Source: Bacteroidota bacterium (lineage in GTDB: Bacteria > Bacteroidota > Bacteroidia > Chitinophagales > Saprospiraceae). Taken from it: a stretch of DNA of 64,000 bases. The stretch covers positions 1 to 64,000 of the forward strand of contig CAUJEY010000246.1 of the NCBI GenBank assembly GCA_963169325.1, given 5' to 3'. The notes beneath the pieces are model-generated. The model did no database searches. It had not been told where the DNA came from and worked only from the letters and a program-made list of their open reading frames with translations. Shown piece after piece: positions 10,000-18,600 of the stretch. Position numbers and translations under genes: made by a program. Position 1 is the first letter of the stretch; every line of letters begins with the position of its first letter.

Positions 10000-11304
10000 T
10001 TACCCGCTCTTTCCCAATTTTTGCAACTCCCGCTGCACACCCTCCGTCAGCAAATTTAATGAAAGGGCTTGACGCTGCCGGGCCATGGTTTCGAGGCAGC
10101 AATAATGGACGATGTTCATAATATCCGCCCCAGACACTTCATACCGGTCGGCGATCAGTTTCAGGTCCACTCCCTGATCCAGGGTCACCGCTGTGGGAAT
10201 GGCATTTTGCCAAAGCCGGAGCCGCTCGCCCGGACGCGGCATGGGAAAATGCACGAGCGACTGAAAACGCCGCAGAAAAGCGTCGTCGATGTTTTCCCGG
10301 AGGTTGGAAGCGAGGATGACGAGCCCGTTGTAGCCCTCCACCCGCTGGAGCAGGTAGGAAATTTCCTGGTTGGCGTAGCGGTCGTGCGCATCCCGCACAC
10401 CGGTGCGTTTGCCGAAGAGGGCGTCGGCCTCGTCGAAGAACAGGATCCAATCTTTGTGCTCGGCTTTATCAAATAGCTTGGAGAGGTTTTTTTCCGTTTC
10501 GCCGATGTACTTGGAGACCACCATGGACAGGTCGACCCGGTACACGTCGCGTTCGGCGTGTTTGCCCAAAAGCGTGGCCGTCAGCGTTTTGCCCGTGCCC
10601 GGCGGGCCGTAGAACAGCACCCGGTAACCGGGTTTGAACTTGCGCTCCATACCCCAGTCGCGCAGGAGGCGGTTGCCGTGTTCGAGCCAGTGTTGCAGGC
10701 TTTCCACCTGCTGCCGGGTATGGGGGTGCAGCACCAGGTCGTCCCACTCCTGCCGGGTGCTGATGCGCTGCGCCGGAAAATCGGTACTGAACGGCGGCGG
10801 ACTGATCTGGCCGGTGGTGAATAGCTCCACGTATTCCGGGTGCATGAGCAGTTTGCCGCTCAGGCGGGGTTCGCCGGGCAATGGCGGCTCCAGTTGCAAC
10901 ACCTGCTCCTGAAACAGCCAGTAGCCGGGCGACAGGTATTGCTGTAGCACGCGCCGGCGCTCCGCCTGGTCATCTTTGGCCAGCAGATACAATGCGGTTT
11001 CGCCGGTGGGCAGGATTCCCCGGTGCTGCTTGCCCCGTACGCCGCCGAGTTGCGGGAATTCGCCTTCGCCAAAGGTGTCGGCGAAGAGGCGGTCGAGGAG
11101 GGCGGGATTTTGGTGTGGCAGCAGCGCCAGCGTAAGCAGAAAAACGTCGTCGGGTTCCAAGTTATGCCCCGGGAGTTTTCCCGAAAAAAAAGTGAGCGCG
11201 TTATTATCGGATTCATCGGGGTGAACGGCGGTGTCGGATTGCTGAAACCGGCGTCGGAACGACAGTTCAAAATATTCGGATAGAGGCATAGTCAGTGTTT
11301 TCAT
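10000..11304 (-). CDS. eCIS AAA+ ATPase (Afp15-like)
   Basis: Walker A GPPGTGKT, Walker B ILFFDEADALFGKR, NLRENIDDAFLRRF; located at the distal end of the eCIS operon. Confidence 0.92.
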   Translation of the reverse strand: MKTLTMPLSEYFELSFRRRFQQSDTAVHPDESDNNALTFFSGKLPGHNLEPDDVFLLTLALLPHQNPALLDRLFADTFGEGEFPQLGGVRGKQHRGILPTGETALYLLAKDDQAERRRVLQQYLSPGYWLFQEQVLQLEPPLPGEPRLSGKLLMHPEYVELFTTGQISPPPFSTDFPAQRISTRQEWDDLVLHPHTRQQVESLQHWLEHGNRLLRDWGMERKFKPGYRVLFYGPPGTGKTLTATLLGKHAERDVYRVDLSMVVSKYIGETEKNLSKLFDKAEHKDWILFFDEADALFGKRTGVRDAHDRYANQEISYLLQRVEGYNGLVILASNLRENIDDAFLRRFQSLVHFPMPRPGERLRLWQNAIPTAVTLDQGVDLKLIADRYEVSGADIMNIVHYCCLETMARQRQALSLNLLTEGVQRELQKLGKSG

Positions 11305-11488
11305 CGTCGCGGGCGATGGCGCCGCTCGCGACGGCGCGGTTGAGGTGCTTCAGGCGGTTTTGCAGCAATACCAACTCATCCTCCATGCCACCGCCGGTCG
11401 CCGCCGGCAGGGCGGAGAGCCGGTCGATGGCTTCGTCGCAGGCGCCGTCGGCGATGAGTTGTTTGATATGGTTGATGTTTTGTTGCAT
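11267..11488 (-). CDS. Small EAD11-like (effector-associated domain 11) protein, 73 aa
   Basis: IKQLIADGACDEAIDRLSAL...ELVLLQNRLKHLNRAVASGAIARDDENTDYASIRI resembles the EAD11 helical consensus; overlaps the ATPase start by 38 nt in another frame. Confidence 0.6.
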   Translation of the reverse strand: MQQNINHIKQLIADGACDEAIDRLSALPAATGGGMEDELVLLQNRLKHLNRAVASGAIARDDENTDYASIRIF

Positions 11489-11637
11489 GGGTGTTATCGT
11501 TCATCAGATACTTTAACGACGTCGTCGTAGATTGGATTGGTGATTTGTACCCTACTGTTATGGTATTGGAGGCTGGAAGATATGGGTAATTTGATGGATA
11601 TACACGGAAAATTGTTCGTTCGATTCCGTTTTTAAAA

Positions 11638-12645
11638 TTATTTCATCAACCCCTGCTCACGCAAAAAGGATTGGCAAAATGGTTTAAACTCCGGGAGGTT
11701 ATACGCTACTGCTGCGATACGTTTAAGTTCGGTCACTACCTTTTTGGTGACCGCGGGGTCGGACGACGAATCGATCAGCGCCCACCACAAAGCCTTGCTG
11801 AAGGCTTCCTTTTGACCGGTTTTATCAAAATAGGCCAACACTTGGGCGGTATAGCCTTTCAGGGTTTTCCGGTATGCGGGCCGGCTTTTACCGGTATAGG
11901 CGTATGTATTGACCAGCGATACCAGCATACCCCGGTACAGGGCAGTGGTTTCTTTTTGTGAAAGTCCGCCCCGCTCCAAAAACGGCAACGACGTGCTATG
12001 CGCCTCCATCTCCTCCGGTCCTTTGGCGTACAACGTTTCGTTGTAGGGCCGCATAAAATCCACCCAGCTTTGACCGGTTTTTCCGGCACTTTGGTACTGG
12101 CGCCAATAGGCGATGTACTGCACGACGTGCACCAACTCGTGGTACGTAATCGCCTCGGTATATAACGGGGTGTCCGCCAAAGCGCCGGCGCCAAAAAAAA
12201 TCCACTTCCAATAATCGCCGGGGTGTTTCTCCACCTCGGTTTGACGGGTCTGCGCATCGGCCGAGCTGAGGTTGAAATCGATTTGAATATCGGTGGTGGC
12301 CGGTGGCCGCCAGGTAATACCCGGTGGCGGGGGCATGTTGATGATGGCAAAGTGGATGGCTTTTTGGTAGGCTTCTGTGGCGGCGGGGAGCTTGTTTTTG
12401 GCGAATAGGGTTTGGGCGGTGGTTTTCAGGTGGGGCCAGGCGGAGGGGTGGGGAGATGGTGTTGACGGCGCGGGCACGGCGGCTGTTTGGGTGGGCGTGG
12501 GTGTTGTGGCGGCGGGCTGTGGGCTGCGTTGGAGGGCAGGATTGGAAATGAAAGGGCGGGACGCGGCGGTGGAGGGCTTCCGTTGAAGGAAGGGGGAGCG
12601 TCGGGAAGACTGGTTGCGGGCCGGGCGACGGATAGGCGATTTCAT
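11638..12645 (-). CDS. Putative eCIS cargo protein with HExxH metalloprotease-like motif
   Basis: YHELVHVVQY (HExxH); N-terminus RRSPFLQRKPSTAASRPFISNP matches the N-terminus of the neighbouring DUF4157 protein; ATGA overlap with the upstream gene (12642-12645). Confidence 0.7.
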   Translation of the reverse strand: MKSPIRRPARNQSSRRSPFLQRKPSTAASRPFISNPALQRSPQPAATTPTPTQTAAVPAPSTPSPHPSAWPHLKTTAQTLFAKNKLPAATEAYQKAIHFAIINMPPPPGITWRPPATTDIQIDFNLSSADAQTRQTEVEKHPGDYWKWIFFGAGALADTPLYTEAITYHELVHVVQYIAYWRQYQSAGKTGQSWVDFMRPYNETLYAKGPEEMEAHSTSLPFLERGGLSQKETTALYRGMLVSLVNTYAYTGKSRPAYRKTLKGYTAQVLAYFDKTGQKEAFSKALWWALIDSSSDPAVTKKVVTELKRIAAVAYNLPEFKPFCQSFLREQGLMK

Positions 12646-15600
12646 GGCGCGGAAGGAGTATTGGGATCGGGTATCGTGGGTGTTATTCCAGCCGCGGATT
12701 GCTTTTCGGCCAGAATTCGTTCATACAAATTTGCTTCGGCCTCAACGGTGCTATGATGGTCCCGAAGTGCGATTAATCGTTCGACGGGGTCGGTCGGAAG
12801 CGGTTGGATGGTAGAGAAGTCAATAGGGCGCCAATGGCCATCTGGACCGATTAACCCCTGCAGATCACCTCCAGTGCTATAGCCTGATTTGAGCAGCGCA
12901 TCCCCAAACCTACGAACATCCCGAGGCGCTTCTGGAGTAAGAGCAGCAATGGCATTTTGTGTCTCCACTTCAGCATGGAGGTATTCGGGCGAACCTGGCG
13001 TAGCAAAATTTTCCGTGAACGAGCCCCGAACCTTGCCCATTGCAAATGCAAAACCGTCGTCTATTGGAATAACACCATAGAATTTTGGCCCTATTCCTGT
13101 CAAAGCGGCCGCCTTGGCTCCTTCAACCTCTCGAAGAAAAACCTCACCAAAGCGTTCGCCTTTGGGCAGAATCTTGACAACTGCGTCTACTTCCAAGCCA
13201 TCAACGGTGCGTATACGCGCATCAAAAGCACCATATCGATGGTGTGCTGCCGTTGACCCGGGAAAACCTGATGCAGAAAGAGGTATGGTGCGATCAATGG
13301 ACATGATGTTCGCCTCTTCTGCCACAATACGCACTGGGGGCGCCCCGCCCGGTTGGGGCTGAAAAACGGGTAATTGTAGTCGCGGGCCTGTAGTTGGACG
13401 GGGGCCTGAATAGGGGACAAAGTTGGCCAAAGGCAGGCCGGCGTTCTTAGCAAAACTCTGTGATGGAAGGTAATGGCCGGACGCATCGCTCCATTCTCTG
13501 AGTGTCCCTTTTCCTTGAAACCTTATTTGCCCTGCCCAGCTAACACGCCCTCCAGAGGCGGCTTCCGTATGTCCAAAACGGCTGTTAGCTCGTACTGCCC
13601 ATATACCCCCATCTATGACTACAAAATCGTAATGCCCTTTGGCTGTTCTTAATTCTGGATTCCGGCCAGGCGCAAATTCATGCCAGACATCGCCTTTTTG
13701 AATTAGTTTAACCCTGCGATATCCAGTTGGCATTGGGGTGTCTCCTGGTATGTTGCCAAAGGTGGGAGTACCCTGTTCTATGCTGGAATTCAAGGGTTTA
13801 TGGCTCACCGGCACATCTACGCCAGTTTGCCGCACAGGTACGCTGGTTACAGGCTCCGGCGCGCCAGTTTGGCTCACAGGTACGCTGGCTACAGGCTCCG
13901 GTGCGCTAGTTTGGCTCACAGGTGCACTGTTGGTTACAGGTTCCGGTGCGTTAGTTTGGCCTGCAGCACCTCCCTGTGCGCTGGTTACAGGCTCCGGCGC
14001 ATTGAGACGCCAAAAACCGCCATCGGCCAAATCCAGCCCGCCTCCAATGATCACCTGTTGGACGGTGTTCTCAGCAACCCGATCAAGAAACTCATCCATA
14101 TTCTTCGGCCATTTACCGTCGAGCATTCCATTGATCGTTATCTCGATGGATGTTGTCAGCGGTCCGGAGGCAACATCTGCGACACGATTAGCGAGGAACG
14201 TACGCAACCCCAAATTTGGAATTTGCGTCGCCGCTCGAACATTGAACAAGGCCTGAAACTTGCCGGCCAAGGCCCCGCCAATAAGTGTACTGATGGAGGT
14301 GAGCATAGCATCTTTGGCCGTCTTCCCGATGATGGAGCCTACGTCGGTATTGCCGACCGCTAGCTCTTGGGTCAAGGTGCTGAGACCTGCGCCGGCTCCG
14401 GAGCCCAGGCTCACCCCCAGCAGGCCCAGACTTTTACCCGCTACCCCTCCCCCAATGGTTAACGCTATTTTGGAACCTGCCTTGACCACCTCCAACGCTT
14501 GTACAATCCTTCCCGCTCCGGACAAGACGCGGCCGCGATAAATGGACGTTTTTAGCAAAATATCGGCAATTTCTTCGGCCAGCGTGGGCAATACCATAAC
14601 GACGGCTTCGTACCGACCTTCTTTATAAGCTTCCACTACCGAATTGTAGCGCTGTTCTATTTTGCCCCAAGTTGCTTTTGACGGCAATGCCACTTTGCTC
14701 ATGAAGGCCTTTAAGAACTCAGCCTGTTGTTTCGGATCGTTTCTATCGAAATTTGGATGAGCTGCCAGATACGCTGTTGCGGCCTCCGGGTTAGCCGGAA
14801 AGGAAACGCCGCCGAAATATTCGGCAAAGCGGCGCACATAAGGGTGATCTGCCCGGCGTTCGACCTCAAGGTCATATTCGCTCTTGGTATTATTGAACAG
14901 GAACGAGGTTTCATCATACATTGAACGGGTCGCCTGAATCAACGGGCTATTCCGCACTTCGTGGTAATAATCATACGCTGCATCTCTGATGGACAAAAGA
15001 TTGTCGAACGTAATCCGTCCTCCCTCATTCGGCAGGGGGTCCTTTTCTTCACCCCAAAACGGACCGTCGAAGCATAGTTCGATGGGAAGCCAGTCCTCAA
15101 AATTAAAGGTCACGGGTATTGAAACGAGCTTCAGTACCCAACGTTCCCGGAACTCCCTTTCGGCGGCGGCATTCCAGGTCGGTACGTCGAGAATGGCGCG
15201 ATCCAGGAGTTTGGTGGTGTCGACCTGAATGCCGGTTTCATTTGGTTTTTTCGGGATACGAGCGGAAAGCGCGGCGTGTTTTTTATCGTAGCCTTCAAAA
15301 TACATGATCTGGCCATGTGATATGTGGACTTTATTACCGCTATTCTGCAGCTCGAACGTTTTTAAATTTTCCTCTGCACGTTTCTTTTTTGTCCGGTAAT
15401 CCAAATAATTCTGCACGGTTTTTATTTGGCCGGCATCCAGGACACTAGCCAAAAATGGGAATCGGGCGGCAATCAGCGCTTCAGCCCTGGGCGCCTGCTC
15501 CGGCGTTGTCGAATTCGATGCTCCTTTGCGTTGGATCGCCCGGTTTTGCCCCTTCTGTTGCACGGTATGCGTCAGCTCATGTGCCAGCAAGCGCTGCCCT

Positions 15601-18600
15601 TCCTTCGATTTTGGCTGGTATTTGCCGGCATTGAAGTAAATATCATTTCCGTAGGTAAACGCCTGCGCATTCAGGTCGCTGCTCATGGCGGCGGCTTCGG
15701 GGTCGGTGTGCAGGCGCACGTCGCTCAGGTCGGCGCCAAAGCGCTGTTCCATTTGTTCCCGCGTTTCCGGGGGCAAGGGATCGCCCTGGCCGCTTTGCTG
15801 TTGGAGCCGTTCCTCGAGCGCAGCCGAGGCCTGGACAGGCTCCTCCTTGGCAGTCTGCCGCTGGAGGGCCGCTTCTTTTTCCGGCCCGGCCTGCTGGTCG
15901 CTGTGGGGGCGCTGTGCGGGTGTACCGTCGTACATCCGGCTGATTGTGGGTGGGTCGTCTGCGTTCAGCGGCTTACGCGATACGGGCTTGGCTGTTTGTT
16001 CTGGCGTTGATCTCGTATTTTTTGATAATAATTCGGCCTTAAGGGCATTAATTTCCGGCGAGTGTTTACCACTAAAATTGAAATGGTCTTTCCGGAATTC
16101 GTCAATACTGTTTAAGGCAATTGCCTTACTCCACATGTCCCGGGGGTCGGAGTTTTTGATTAAATTGCTTAGCGCTTCAAAATCCTGCCGGTCCATTTGG
16201 TTTCTTGCTTCGACTACCTCGGTCCAATCAAAGCCGGGGTATTTTGTCCTTAACCAAAATAAGTAGGTATCTCGGGATATAAATCCAAAATCGATGGTGG
16301 ATTCTAAATCCAAAAACAATACTGTTGGCTCACGTTTGTTGGCGGTTGCGTGATCTATCGGCCCTGCTGGTAATTTTTTAACCGCTATAATAGCATTTTC
16401 TTTGGAAGGTGGGGGCGGGGGTTGAAATTTTTCATCTGACTGAACCGCTCCTTTCACCCACGTTTTCCGATTTTCATCGCTTGTCACATCGGGGTACTGA
16501 AGCGCCTCTTCGTTTGGTTCTCCGAGTTTCAACTGACCGTCTTCAAAGTTGACCGGGAGATTCATTCCGATACCAATTTCGTCGCCAAATTCTACGGAGG
16601 CAATATCAATTTTCCCTGAAGAATAAAGGGTAATTGTTGTCAACCATAGATCCAGATAAGCCCTGACGCTGCCAGTGAGTTTGGCCAAAAACCGCGCACT
16701 ACCACAGAGATTGATAGCGCCATTATCCAATTGTAATCCATTGGCTTGCGACCAACTTCCACCTAAAGTGGCAACGCCTTGTGCGACGGCGTCTAAGCCT
16801 ATACTTCCTTCCAATACTCCTTTTATTTTAGCAACTTTTGCAAGGGATAATTCTGCTGTCAGGGTAAGAGACAAGGCCAAACCTGCTTGTGCCGAGGCGC
16901 CAATTGCAATACTACAACCAATTGATCCTGGGTTGGATTCCGGGTGGCTAAGATTAAAATTATCCAGTTTAAGCAGTATAGATTCTACGCGCGGCGGGTA
17001 TAGTGCAGCATAAATACTTGCCCCGGCTTCAATTGTCAGATCCAGAGTTACCCCGATTGGTAATTTAAAAATTGGAACGGTTACATTTAAAAGTTTGCGG
17101 TTTTTCTCAAAACGTTTGCCGGGCAGAGCCTCAATGTCCTTTGATCGATCTACCTCCACATTTCCGGAAGCAATGAGGTCCCCATCTGGTTGCAGGTCGG
17201 CCCTGATTTTGGCTGCAATATGATCATCCTTCCCTAATTTTAGGAAAACTTCGCCGCCGCCGAATACCGTCCAGCCCTCCGCGATTTCGTCGGTGGGTTG
17301 GTTGTTATTAATCACCCGGTTGGTGATGCCGAAATTAATTTTCCCGTCCGCTTTGCCTATTTTAAAATTGCCCTCCCCTTTTATCAGGATGGCGCCCCGG
17401 TTGTATTCGATCTCCAATCGCGCATTTTTAACGCCCGGAATATCCGCAACGGCGTATCCGGCGCCTTGCACTTCGTAGCCGTCGGGTCCTTTGCGGAGGG
17501 AAAGGGTAAGTGAACCTTCTTTGAGGTTGGGGTGAATGGAGGGGCCGAGTAGAACATTTGCAGCGATAAAAAAGCCTTCCTGATCCGTCTGCAAAGACAA
17601 GGCTATGTCCTCAATACCTTTAATATTCGGTTTGGCAGACCCTGCCACACAGAGTTTTCCTGTCTCGCCTTCTTTTTCATAAGAAACATTAAGCGTTGCT
17701 TCTTTTAAACCTCGAATTTTTTCAGGACCAATCTTAAGGCATCCTCCAAAATAGAAATCACCTTTTTTGTATCCGAACGTTATGCATGGTTTGTCAAAAT
17801 AATTGCCTTCAAAAATAAAATCGCCTTCAAGTTCTACACCATCTTCGGAAACGGAGGCTTCTATTTCTCCTTCGCCAAAGTTTGGAATGTTGAAACCAAT
17901 CATTCCGGAAACCGACAAGGGCCCATCTGAACCTGCTGAAATGGATAAATTACAAGTGTGAATCTTGAAAGGTTTGGGGAAGTGTTTAGTAATTTGTTCT
18001 GTTGAAACGCCCGCTTCAATTTTGTAGTTGCCATTTTCATAGAAAAAATTTATATCGGCGTCTTTGAAAATGCTTAGGGTGGGGATTACTTTTCCAGAGG
18101 TGGAGAAATTGAAGTCATCAAGTTCATGCTGACCATTGAGATCAATAGGACTCATCTCATTTACCTCGCTGATTAGTTCTGATAACTTTTGAGCCAGTTT
18201 TGTGCTCATGTCAGCATCAGATAATTTATAAGTTTTATTTGGGATAATTGGGTTGTCGGTAACTAATTCACATTTTGATTCTATTTTCTCATTCTTTTTC
18301 TTTTTGAGATTAGGTTTTTTATCTTTTACATTATGCTCAAAAGAGATTGATTCAATAGCGTTCTTGATGACTTTAGTAGTTACCTTGAAACCCCCAATTT
18401 CCTTCTGTTCAAGTTTGATTGGCAGAATGATTCCTTTTTTATCTTTTGAAGTGATTAATACAAACTTCCCCTTTCCAATATTTGCATCGGTGACGATTTT
18501 GATATCAATAAGGTGTTTTTTATATGGGCATCCTTTCGGATTTTCATTTTTAACATCTTCTAAAGAGTACCATCTCCAATCTGGTAGGTTTTCAGGTTTA

